In this document: positions 16,490 to 23,337 of the stretch, in pieces
Layout: every line of letters starts with the position of its first letter
Position numbering within the stretch: position 1 is the first letter of the stretch
Assembly (NCBI GenBank): GCA_001777665.1
Contig: MFEQ01000003.1
Coordinates: 1 to 64,000, forward strand
Reading direction: 5' to 3'
Source: Candidatus Doudnabacteria bacterium RIFCSPHIGHO2_02_FULL_42_25
GTDB taxonomy: Bacteria; Patescibacteria; Doudnabacteria; UBA920; O2-02-FULL-48-8
Length of the DNA stretch: 64,000 nucleotides
The notes under the pieces: generated by a model
Database searches by the model: none
What the model saw: the letters and a program-made list of their open reading frames with translations, nothing else
What the model was told of the DNA's origin: nothing
Translations under genes and position numbers: made by a program

Positions 16490-17644
16490 ATGACTGAAGA
16501 ATTATTGACGAGAGGGGTAGCTGAAGTTATTGACAGGAAGCATTTAGAAGAATCATTGCGATCCGGCAAGAAGCTTCGGGTTAAACTTGGAATCGATCCA
16601 ACCGGTGCGAAGTTACATTTGGGACATGCTGTAGTCTTACGCATTTTGCGTCGATTCCAGGATCTGGGACATACTGCAGTTTTGATTATAGGTGATACCA
16701 CAGCTGCGATAGGTGACCCGTCTGGAAAAAACGAGACTCGACCACAGATGAGTGCTGAAGAGATTGAAAAAAACTATGCAACTTTTGAAAAGCAAGCTTT
16801 AAAGATTTTAGATAAGAAACTGCTCGAAGTACATCGTCAATCTGAATGGTTTGGTAAGTTTGGGTTAATTGATGTGATCAACGAAGCTTCGAAATTATCT
16901 GCTGGCTGGATTACTTCGCACGAAACTTTCCGCAGACGTTTAGCTGAAGGTCAACCTCTCGCCTTTCATGAACTCCTCTACCCGCTGGTCCAAGCTTATG
17001 ATTCAGTGGCGATCAAAGCCGATGTCGAATTGGGCGGCATGGATCAGAAATTTAATTTACTTACCGGAAGAGAATTAATGCGCGCGCATCAGATGTCTCC
17101 ACAAGACATCGTGCTTTCGAAATATTTGATTGGGACGGATGGTCAGAAGATGGGAAAATCTTTGGGTAACTTTATCGCGATAGAAGAAGAACCAAATGAA
17201 ATGTTTGCCAAAGCCATGACCATCGATGACTCTTTGATTTTGGAATACTTCGAACTGGCTACCAATGTTTCTATGGATGAAATCCAAGTAATTGCCAAAG
17301 AACTGAAAGCCGGAACCAACCCTCGTGATATCAAGATACGATTGAGCATACAACTCGTAACAGAATACCATGATGAAAAAGCCGCGGAAGTAGCTGCTGC
17401 CGAGTGGCAAAAAGTCTTTTCTCAGAAAGAAAAACCAAGTGAGATTGAAGAAGTGAAAGTGAAATCGAAAAATATCGTGGATGTATTGGTTGAAACAGAA
17501 TTGGCATCCAGCAAAAGCGAAGCGAAACGATTGATTGAACAAAGTGGAGTGAAAGTCGATGACCAGATAGCAAATGAAGAAACAGAAATCTCGTCTGGTA
17601 ACCTCCTCCAAGTCGGCAAACGAAAGTTTATAAGAATAAAGTAG
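16490..17644 (+). CDS. tyrS: Tyrosyl-tRNA synthetase
   Basis: Charges tRNA-Tyr. 384 aa class I enzyme. HIGH motif as KLHLGHAV (about 42-49), KMSKS motif as KMGKS (about 222-226), and the TyrRS pocket segments GDPSGK and QAYDSVAI.ADVELGGMDQ, matching the short TyrRS type. The C-terminal ~65 residues form the S4 RNA-binding domain (SKSEAKRLIEQSGVKVDD). Start supported by the -10 box just upstream. Confidence 0.95.
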   Translation: MTEELLTRGVAEVIDRKHLEESLRSGKKLRVKLGIDPTGAKLHLGHAVVLRILRRFQDLGHTAVLIIGDTTAAIGDPSGKNETRPQMSAEEIEKNYATFEKQALKILDKKLLEVHRQSEWFGKFGLIDVINEASKLSAGWITSHETFRRRLAEGQPLAFHELLYPLVQAYDSVAIKADVELGGMDQKFNLLTGRELMRAHQMSPQDIVLSKYLIGTDGQKMGKSLGNFIAIEEEPNEMFAKAMTIDDSLILEYFELATNVSMDEIQVIAKELKAGTNPRDIKIRLSIQLVTEYHDEKAAEVAAAEWQKVFSQKEKPSEIEEVKVKSKNIVDVLVETELASSKSEAKRLIEQSGVKVDDQIANEETEISSGNLLQVGKRKFIRIK

Positions 17645-17659
17645 CCCTAATATGAACCA

Positions 17660-17678
17660 CCCGGGACTTGATCCGGGG
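17660..17678. repeat. CCCGGACTTGATCCGGG-type palindrome, copy 1
   Basis: CCCGGGACTTGATCCGGGG, 15 nt after the tyrS stop. Related copies lie at 41858-41876 and 56393-56411. It could act as a tyrS terminator (followed by TCTTATTT). Confidence 0.7.
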
Positions 17679-17716
17679 TCTTATTTATGGTAAAGTTCCT
17701 GACGTTCGGAGGAACT

Positions 17717-17971
17717 ATGGATTTGGAAGCTGCGGTTAGTGACTTCCTGCAAAAAGTTGCGGGAAATGTAGATCTGGGTACTCGGCAGAAGATTGCACGG
17801 GGTTTTCTGCGGTTCATCGACGACGTCTCGGAGCGATCGCATATACCGAGAGAAGCATTCGAACACGCTTCTTTTGTCGAGGGGACCGACGAAAGCGGCA
17901 ATCTGACTATTGAGACGCGCATCGCGGCACCGAGCAGGAGGTGGGCGGATAGCACGGAGCCGGGTCCGTAA
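17717..17971 (+). CDS. Small GC-rich orphan gene (84 aa)
   Basis: Not recognised. ATG 17717 is chosen because CGGAGGAAC lies directly upstream; an in-frame start at 17687 lacks this. The protein is helical and acidic at first (MDLEAAVSDFLQKVAG), then carries ARGFLRFIDDVSERSHIPREAF and ends in a polar tail. No signal or membrane segment. Base composition is clearly GC-richer than tyrS or the PspC gene beside it, and it has its own hairpin terminator, so it fits the cassette class. Confidence 0.6.
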   Translation: MDLEAAVSDFLQKVAGNVDLGTRQKIARGFLRFIDDVSERSHIPREAFEHASFVEGTDESGNLTIETRIAAPSRRWADSTEPGP

Positions 17972-17978
17972 ACGTTCG

Positions 17979-18009
17979 CGGTTGGCACCAGTGCCAGCCT
18001 TTTTTATTT
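17979..18009 (+). terminator. Terminator of the 17717-17971 gene
   Basis: GGTTGGCAC-CA-GTGCCAGCC followed by TTTTTTATTT. Confidence 0.85.
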
Positions 18010-18036
18010 ACTCGACCTATAATTTATTAGGCATTT

Positions 18037-18063
18037 AAAAAATCCTGACAGAAGTCAGGATTT
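18037..18063 (-). terminator. Terminator of the PspC gene
   Basis: Read on the minus strand: AAATCCTGAC-TTCT-GTCAGGATT followed by TTTTTAAA. The hairpin begins inside the stop codon of the PspC gene. Confidence 0.8.
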
Positions 18064-18271
18064 AAGCAGTTGGATGGGATTGATGATGCTCTTCGTCGGC
18101 GAGCACCCAAAGTACCAGATATGCTATGAGCCCGAGTCCATTGAGGAATATTCCGAGGACAAATCCGAGACGAACAAGAGTTGGATCAATATTAAAATAG
18201 TGAGCTAGTCCACCAGCTACACCTGCGATTTTCCGATTATTTTTGGAGCGATAAAATTTTCTCTCATTCAT
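18062..18271 (-). CDS. PspC-domain small membrane protein
   Basis: 69 aa. Typical PspC domain: FYRSKNNRKIAGVAGGLAHYF, the hydrophilic start with the AGVxGGLA signature, followed by one membrane segment (LVRLGFVLGIFLNGLGLIAY, split by Gly/Asn) and the LVLWVLADEE end. PspC proteins take part in membrane-stress responses, but no other psp genes are present in the window. Monocistronic. Confidence 0.9.
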   Translation of the reverse strand: MNERKFYRSKNNRKIAGVAGGLAHYFNIDPTLVRLGFVLGIFLNGLGLIAYLVLWVLADEEHHQSHPTA

Positions 18272-18333
18272 AGAATCTTAGTATATATTTTAAAGAGTGC
18301 TTTGTAAACTATCATGCCACTGCTGTATCGAAC

Positions 18334-18351
18334 ATTGCTCGGCCGAGCAAT
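18334..18351. repeat. Perfect 18-nt palindrome upstream of the PspC gene
   Basis: ATTGCTCGG/CCGAGCAAT with no spacer, between the PspC gene and ruvC. It could be a dimeric-regulator site or a repeat. Confidence 0.6.
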
Positions 18352-18363
18352 ACAGGACATAGA

Positions 18364-18843
18364 TTACTTATTAAATTTTAGTCTTGAAATTCCGCTCCAT
18401 GCGATGGCTACTGCGTCAGCTGCGTCATCAGGCTTGGGGTTTTTTTTTAGTTTCAAAACAGTCTGCATCATACGATGCACTTGAGCTTTGTCTGCTTTAC
18501 CGTAGCCCGTGGCAGAAATTTTTACTTGTAGTGGGGTAACCTCGATTATTTTCAGTTTGTGTTCTGCGGCGGTAACCACGATCACTCCTCTGGCTTGGCC
18601 GACACTCATAGCAGTTTTCGCATTCGCGGCAAAAAATAATGATTCGATACAGACCGCATCTGGTTTATATTTTTTTATAATCGAATCCAAATCTTGCTTG
18701 ATTTCCAGCAGTCGTTGATACTCTGCGTCACCGACTTTAGTCGTGATGCATCCGACAACTTTTAGTACGATATTATTGCCAGTTTGTTCGAGTATGGCAT
18801 AACCAGTTCGCCCGATGCCTGGATCTATTCCTAGTATCTTCAT
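18364..18843 (-). CDS. ruvC: Holliday junction resolvase RuvC
   Basis: Cuts Holliday junctions in recombination repair. 159 aa, standard length. The RNase-H-like acidic residues are visible: D7 in ILGIDPGIGRTGYA, Glu in AVCIESLFF (about 68), and the two Asp in PDDAADAVAIA near residue 140. It overlaps yebC by 4 nt, as in many bacteria. ruvA/ruvB are not in the window. Confidence 0.95.
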   Translation of the reverse strand: MKILGIDPGIGRTGYAILEQTGNNIVLKVVGCITTKVGDAEYQRLLEIKQDLDSIIKKYKPDAVCIESLFFAANAKTAMSVGQARGVIVVTAAEHKLKIIEVTPLQVKISATGYGKADKAQVHRMMQTVLKLKKNPKPDDAADAVAIAWSGISRLKFNK

Positions 18844-19556
18844 AGGTTTACGTTAGAATGAATATTAACCACATCGTCATCGTCATTCAGTGCATCGATG
18901 AGGGTTTGAACTTTTTGCTTATCTTCCTCAGGAATCTCCACACTCTGTGCTGGGCGCATGATTAATTCAGAAGAAAGAATCTTTATTCCTTTGCTTTCTA
19001 TAAACTTCTTAGTTTTTTCTAAATCTATAGGTAAGGTATAAATTTCTAAGCCTTCTTCAGTCTCTTTGACATCTTCCACTCCTTGATCTATTAGCTCTAG
19101 TGGTAAATCTTCGATTCCTTTTTGATGGGCCACCAGGATTTCCCCTTTGGATTCAAACATCCAAGCGACTGATCCTTGTTCCCCCATCCGGCCATGGTTT
19201 TTGGTAAAGATTGTCCGGATATTTTGAGTAGTCCGATTAGTATTATCAGTAACTCCTTCTACAATAAAAGCTGAACCAGCTGGACCATAACCTTCTACTG
19301 TGACCTTGGAAATAGCGTCTTTTCCTTCACCTGTTCCTTTTTTTACAGCACGTTCGATGTTGTCCTTCGGCATCCCCGCTTCTTTGGCTCGATCTATCGC
19401 CATGCGGAGTTTGAAATTAAATTCTGGATCAGGACCGCCTCCAGTTTTGACCGCAATACTAATGTTGCGACCGAGTTTGGTAAAAACACCACCGCGTTTC
19501 GCATCGATGATGGCTTTCGATCTTTTAATTTGCGCCCATTTCGAATGTCCAGACAT
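18840..19556 (-). CDS. yebC: YebC/PmpR family protein
   Basis: 238 aa with the family start MSGHSKWAQIKRSKAIIDAKRG (first 20 residues diagnostic), followed by GGGPDPEFNFKLRMAI and GYGPAGSAFIVE. Once annotated as a transcription regulator; members also help ribosomes through proline-rich stretches (YebC2), and I cannot tell which role applies. It precedes ruvC in a two-gene unit. Confidence 0.93.
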   Translation of the reverse strand: MSGHSKWAQIKRSKAIIDAKRGGVFTKLGRNISIAVKTGGGPDPEFNFKLRMAIDRAKEAGMPKDNIERAVKKGTGEGKDAISKVTVEGYGPAGSAFIVEGVTDNTNRTTQNIRTIFTKNHGRMGEQGSVAWMFESKGEILVAHQKGIEDLPLELIDQGVEDVKETEEGLEIYTLPIDLEKTKKFIESKGIKILSSELIMRPAQSVEIPEEDKQKVQTLIDALNDDDDVVNIHSNVNL

Positions 19557-19570
19557 GAGAATAAGATTGT

Positions 19571-19816
19571 TTATTTAGGATGTTCACGTAGGCTGTGAAG
19601 ATAATAAGTATGATCCTCGATGGTAAAATAAAAGCGCCAGGAGCGAGTAACCCTGGCTTGCCAAAGATTAATTGTTTTATTAAATTTTTTAGCGCGTAGC
19701 GATGGATGTCGAAGGTTAGTAAGCAACAGGCGTTGTTGCTTATCGAATGCTTTTTGGACTTCGGCCGGAGCAGTCGCATACTGTTTTTCAAATCTGGCTG
19801 AATGGATGACCTGCAT
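19571..19816 (-). CDS. RelE/ParE-family toxin
   Basis: 81 aa. The order MQVIHSARFEKQYATAP, a basic helix (KQQRLLLTNLRHPSLRAKK), then LWQARVTRSWRFYFTIEDHTYYLHSLREH matches the RelE/ParE fold, with the usual R-x-R-F-x-F strand. RelE-type enzymes cut mRNA on ribosomes; ParE types poison gyrase. The first base of its ATG overlaps the stop of the upstream AbrB-like gene (TAATG), the usual antitoxin-toxin coupling. Confidence 0.82.
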   Translation of the reverse strand: MQVIHSARFEKQYATAPAEVQKAFDKQQRLLLTNLRHPSLRAKKFNKTINLWQARVTRSWRFYFTIEDHTYYLHSLREHPK

Positions 19817-20121
19817 TATTTTTTTATCTGGTGAGTGCGAGCGGCTTTGTGAAGGGATCGAGCCGCTTTGTCAGCAGTATCAAATGGGCCAGAAAAGCGT
19901 CCGTTTCTGATATCTTCCATGCTCGCTTGTACATCTTCCAGGATTTTTTTATCAATCAGGGTTTTTGGTTTGAATATTACTACGCCCTTGGATAATTCTA
20001 CCTGTAAGTAGTCTCCTGGCTGTAATCCTAAAGCATCATGAATACGCTTTGGAATTACCACCTGACGACTCGCCCCAATTTTTACTGCTGAACTTAAATT
20101 TTCTTTGACTTGTATTTTCAT
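19816..20121 (-). CDS. AbrB/SpoVT-type antitoxin
   Basis: 101 aa. An AbrB swapped-hairpin domain is seen at about residues 10-55: SAVKIGASRQVVIPKRIHDAL, LQPGDYLQVEL. The C-terminus (LEDVQASMEDIRNGRFSGPF) is likely the toxin-neutralising part. It precedes the RelE-like gene with a 1-nt overlap, giving a type II toxin-antitoxin pair that probably represses its own promoter. Confidence 0.82.
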   Translation of the reverse strand: MKIQVKENLSSAVKIGASRQVVIPKRIHDALGLQPGDYLQVELSKGVVIFKPKTLIDKKILEDVQASMEDIRNGRFSGPFDTADKAARSLHKAARTHQIKK

Positions 20122-20153
20122 ATATTCATATTACTATAAAATTATCACCAATG

Positions 20154-20909
20154 TCAACTATACTCTTTTACTACTTTCTCATAAGGCTCGGCTTGTGTCC
20201 AGGCCATGTTGAATAATGTTTTGAGAGATTGATAAATGGTTTTGCTTTGGATAACCACGGCAAAGATGTGTGGTTCGTAAGAGAAAAATGCAACGTTACC
20301 GTCGTAGAGAGCATTATCAGTTAAGAACTCTTCATCCTTTTTAGAAAATCTTTGCTGGTAGAACTCGCTTTGAGGGACTGTCTTCGCATAGCCGATGTCA
20401 GCTTCGTTTTGAGTTAGTATTTCTCTGGTCTTAATTTCTTTTCTCTGCGTTTTTGCTATTAGCTGAGAAGTGTATTCAGGATAGACATTTAAGAAATCTC
20501 GAATCGTCGCGAACCAATCCACTTCTTTTGATTCTAGAATTTTGTCATATAGATCTTTGACAGCCTGCCTGCCCTCGTAAAGAAGGACTTGGGGTTTATT
20601 TTTTGGTTCGTTATACACTGCTAATAAATTTGGTAGAAATCGTTTCATCAATTCTTGTTTTCGATTCAGGTCCGAAATAATTTTGTCCGGAGATTCTGGC
20701 ATGTAAAGTATTTTTTTTGAACGTGGGACCAGTGTCGCTAACCCCTTTTTTTGTAAATCATCCAGAATCAAATAAGTAGTAGGTCTTTTAGTCCCTGCTT
20801 TATGTGCAATAGCCTCAACTGAAGCAGTGCCCAACTCTAATAGAGCCATGTAAACGATGGCTTCTTTTTGGTTTAAACCGGTTTTTTCAAGGATTTCTGG
20901 GATTTCCAT
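20154..20909 (-). CDS. TrmB-family transcriptional regulator
   Basis: 251 aa. N-terminal winged helix typical of TrmB: LEKTGLNQKEAIVYMALLELG, VEAIAHKAGTKRPTTYLILDDLQKKGL. The C-terminal part contains VLLYEGRQAVKDLYDKIL, a feature of short TrmB-like proteins with a PLD-like effector domain. A paralogue lies at 46033-46794. Ligand and targets are unknown. Divergent from the GC-rich 21108 gene. Confidence 0.85.
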   Translation of the reverse strand: MEIPEILEKTGLNQKEAIVYMALLELGTASVEAIAHKAGTKRPTTYLILDDLQKKGLATLVPRSKKILYMPESPDKIISDLNRKQELMKRFLPNLLAVYNEPKNKPQVLLYEGRQAVKDLYDKILESKEVDWFATIRDFLNVYPEYTSQLIAKTQRKEIKTREILTQNEADIGYAKTVPQSEFYQQRFSKKDEEFLTDNALYDGNVAFFSYEPHIFAVVIQSKTIYQSLKTLFNMAWTQAEPYEKVVKEYS

Positions 20910-21024
20910 ATATATTAGTATATATTAAAATCCGTAAATTGTCAATATTTCTGACAACATATCACTAAATATCAAATATTACTTTATCTAAGCCAAAATT
21001 TGGCCATTATTTAAGTCAGTTTGA

Positions 21025-21053
21025 TTGACTAGGAACCGAATATATGATATTAT
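21025..21053 (+). promoter_or_regulatory. Promoter of the 21108-21809 gene
   Basis: TTGACT (21025-21030), 17 nt, TATTAT (21048-21053), about 55 nt before the start codon. Confidence 0.7.
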
Positions 21054-21107
21054 TTCCGGTTATGCTAGATAACCTAGCTAACATTTCAAAGCCCAAAGGA
21101 GGGCATG

Positions 21108-21809
21108 ATGGATATTAGAGAGTTCGCGAAACGGCACGGGATTTCAGTCATCGTTCGTCGTCACTTCGGGTACCGCAAGCCGGTCACAGACGCTCAGCTC
21201 ACCCCACCGGTTCGCGCAGCACTGACCTACTCGCGCAATCTCGACGATCGAAAGCTTGGTCTGTTGTCCTCTGAAGTTGTGAAGGCGATGGATCAGGGTC
21301 GTCTGCTCGTCGCCATGGGGATCACTCCGCGTCTCGTCATCGTCGGTGACAACCAGCGCAATTGGGATGGCGGTCGTTCCACAGCGGAAGCGATCACCGA
21401 TCTCACCGGCCTCACGGTCGACGTCTGGACCTCGCCTGCCGTCACCTACCCCCACTACGCGAACTACGAGCAGAGCCTCGTCGAGTTCGGTGGGCCTGAC
21501 AAGGGTGACTTTTCGCCCCACCGGTACCTCGCAGGCAAGACAGCCGGATCATTCTGGTCCGAGCCACCGCACGTCTTCGCCGATCGGGTCTCCCAGTCGG
21601 TACTCGCCGATTACGGTGTCGAACCCGTGCTCTTCGATCTCAACTTCGAGCAGGTGACACTGTGCTACTACAAGCACGTCAAGAAGTTGATGCTCGAGCA
21701 GATCCCGACCGAGGGCGCTTGGATCCCCACCATGGGTGGCGGGATCGTGTACTCCAGCGATCGCCAGATCGCGATGGAGTTCCGACCCGACCTCACCATC
21801 AACGAATAG
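21108..21809 (+). CDS. GC-rich orphan gene of unknown function (233 aa)
   Basis: Not recognised. Of the two adjacent ATG codons (21105, 21108) the second has proper spacing from AAAGGAGGG (21095-21103). The protein is soluble, with alternating helices and strands: MDIREFAKRHGISVIVRRHF, VKAMDQGRLLVAMG, LVIVGDNQRNWDGGRSTAEA and GGGIVYSSDRQIAMEF. Codon use is strikingly biased to C/G third positions (CTC, GTC, ATC, CGC), unlike the AT-rich neighbours. It has its own promoter, a strong Shine-Dalgarno sequence and a 3' hairpin. This suggests recent transfer or a special expression class. Confidence 0.72.
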   Translation: MDIREFAKRHGISVIVRRHFGYRKPVTDAQLTPPVRAALTYSRNLDDRKLGLLSSEVVKAMDQGRLLVAMGITPRLVIVGDNQRNWDGGRSTAEAITDLTGLTVDVWTSPAVTYPHYANYEQSLVEFGGPDKGDFSPHRYLAGKTAGSFWSEPPHVFADRVSQSVLADYGVEPVLFDLNFEQVTLCYYKHVKKLMLEQIPTEGAWIPTMGGGIVYSSDRQIAMEFRPDLTINE

Positions 21810-21834
21810 TCGCTCCCCGCGACTCCCACCTTCA

Positions 21835-21867
21835 GGGAACGATTGAGACGCCAGTCTCTTCGTTCCC
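21835..21867 (+). terminator. Hairpin after the 21108-21809 gene
   Basis: GGGAACGATTGAGAC-GCCA-GTCTCTTCGTTCCC, a long stem followed only by a C/T tract (TCCCTTCCC), so termination efficiency is uncertain. Confidence 0.65.
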
Positions 21868-21919
21868 TCCCTTCCCTGAATTTGGTAATTAATACTAATT
21901 TGAGTGAAGGAGAATAAAT

Positions 21920-22249
21920 ATGAATAAATTAATGTTAAAAGGGTTACCAGCATCAAATGGAATCATTGAAGGAATTGCAAAAGTTTTTTTACCTGGAGAT
22001 GACGCAAAAGAATTTCCTCAAGATGCAATCATGGTCACCACTCTAACAGATCCAACTATGGTTATGGCTATGATGAAAGCATCTGCTATTGTCACTGATA
22101 TGGGCGGGATTACGTCTCATCCCGCGATTTTAAGCCGTGAAATGGGGATTCCCTGTATTGTTAATACTAAATTAGGTACAAAGCTAATCAAAGATGGTCA
22201 GAGAATTAAAGTCGATGCGATCACAGGAGAAATATATGACTTGGATTAA
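21920..22249 (+). CDS. Stand-alone phosphohistidine swivel (PEP-utilising mobile) domain protein
   Basis: 109 aa consisting only of the mobile His domain found in PEP synthase, PPDK, enzyme I and rifampin phosphotransferase. The active-site segment TDMGGITSHPAILSREMGIPC (His at about residue 72) is intact, and the GxxASxGxxxGxAKV-like start (LPASNGIIEGIAKVF) is present. In those enzymes the His carries phosphate between two active sites. Here it is separate and overlaps a 356-aa gene of unknown type by 14 nt, so the partner probably supplies or receives the phosphate (inference). The ATG is preceded by GAAGGAGAA. Confidence 0.85.
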   Translation: MNKLMLKGLPASNGIIEGIAKVFLPGDDAKEFPQDAIMVTTLTDPTMVMAMMKASAIVTDMGGITSHPAILSREMGIPCIVNTKLGTKLIKDGQRIKVDAITGEIYDLD

Positions 22250-23306
22250 AGATTTTGCCAAAGCTTCTTATGGAATTTATGCGGGGAATACAATTGATGC
22301 ATTCCAGCCATTAGATTTTTTCCATTTTTTTGGACTTTGGTATGATCTCTGGCTAATCGAGGTTTTAAAAGCCTTCGATAAGTTAGATGTCGATAAAAAA
22401 CACTATAAAGACTTAAAGCACTTGTTACCAATGCCTTCGAACATGAGAGCTATTTTAATTAAAGCTATTCCTTCATATGTTGGGGCAGGCAAAAAGAACA
22501 AAGAAGTATATCGGAGATTTACTAATTTCAAAGCTAGAATGTTGCAAGAAGCATGTATCGAAGATCCCTTCGGGAAATATAGCACTCCGCTTCATAGACG
22601 TGAGGAAGTAGAACAAATTATGAAAACAATCCTGTGGAGAACAGCTACGGAGTCAGATGCCCGGGTATTAGGAAAGTTAATCACGGCTGCGGCATCGATC
22701 GTACATGGTTTATACAACGACGTGGTTACGGATTTTGGCTGGGACGCATATGGTCCTTATCATAAACATAGGGCTGGTAAAAATTTAACTTTATTGATTC
22801 GCGATTTCCCTGATTTGCAACCACACCCATTATGGCCCAAAGAATTGATGCCTGAAATAAAAAAGTTTCAGATCTACCAGCTTTTCGAAAAAGTAGAATG
22901 GGAAATAAGTTGTGTCGGCTGTCATACGATTTTGAAAAGTGGCAATCCGATTTCTGGATTGAGATACTTTGCAGTAATTGCTGATGGGAAACCTTTAACA
23001 TTAGAAGAAATTAAAAAATTAACTTTTCATTTAGCTACAAAGGCCGAGAGCTTATATAAAGAAATTAGAAAGAAAGACTTTGAAGAATTGAAACTAATGG
23101 TTATGTGGCAAGAATGTTATCAGTTAAAAGCTTTATTAGAAGCAGCAGGAATGGATTGGAGACCTACTGCAGAAATGTTGGATGCAATCAAAAATCAGCC
23201 TCTACAGACAGGTGTTCTGCCACACGGTGTCATGATGACGAGCCTCGATCAATACATGAAAGAATTTCACTTGGAAACATTTGAAAAAGAAGTTCTTAAG
23301 AATTAA
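22236..23306 (+). CDS. Unknown partner of the swivel-domain protein (356 aa)
   Basis: Family not recognised. Start ATG 22236 is preferred because of CAGGAGA just before it; an in-frame start at 22194 would lie deep in the previous gene. Largely helical and soluble with many aromatic residues near the N-terminus (LDFFHFFGLWYDLWLIEVL). His-rich GPYHKHRAGKNLTLLIRDF (about residue 165) and PHPLWP are candidate functional spots, as is a CVGCH motif (about 233-237). No ATP-grasp or TIM-barrel signature of PEP synthase-type enzymes is evident. Translationally coupled to the swivel gene. Confidence 0.75.
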   Translation: MTWIKDFAKASYGIYAGNTIDAFQPLDFFHFFGLWYDLWLIEVLKAFDKLDVDKKHYKDLKHLLPMPSNMRAILIKAIPSYVGAGKKNKEVYRRFTNFKARMLQEACIEDPFGKYSTPLHRREEVEQIMKTILWRTATESDARVLGKLITAAASIVHGLYNDVVTDFGWDAYGPYHKHRAGKNLTLLIRDFPDLQPHPLWPKELMPEIKKFQIYQLFEKVEWEISCVGCHTILKSGNPISGLRYFAVIADGKPLTLEEIKKLTFHLATKAESLYKEIRKKDFEELKLMVMWQECYQLKALLEAAGMDWRPTAEMLDAIKNQPLQTGVLPHGVMMTSLDQYMKEFHLETFEKEVLKN

Positions 23307-23332
23307 AAAAACTGCCCATGGGGCAGTTTTTT
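23305..23332. terminator. Bidirectional terminator between the 22236 gene and gyrA
   Basis: A7-CTGCCC-ATG-GGGCAG-T6: A and T runs on both sides make it work for both convergent genes. Confidence 0.9.
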
Positions 23333-23337
23333 GTGAG

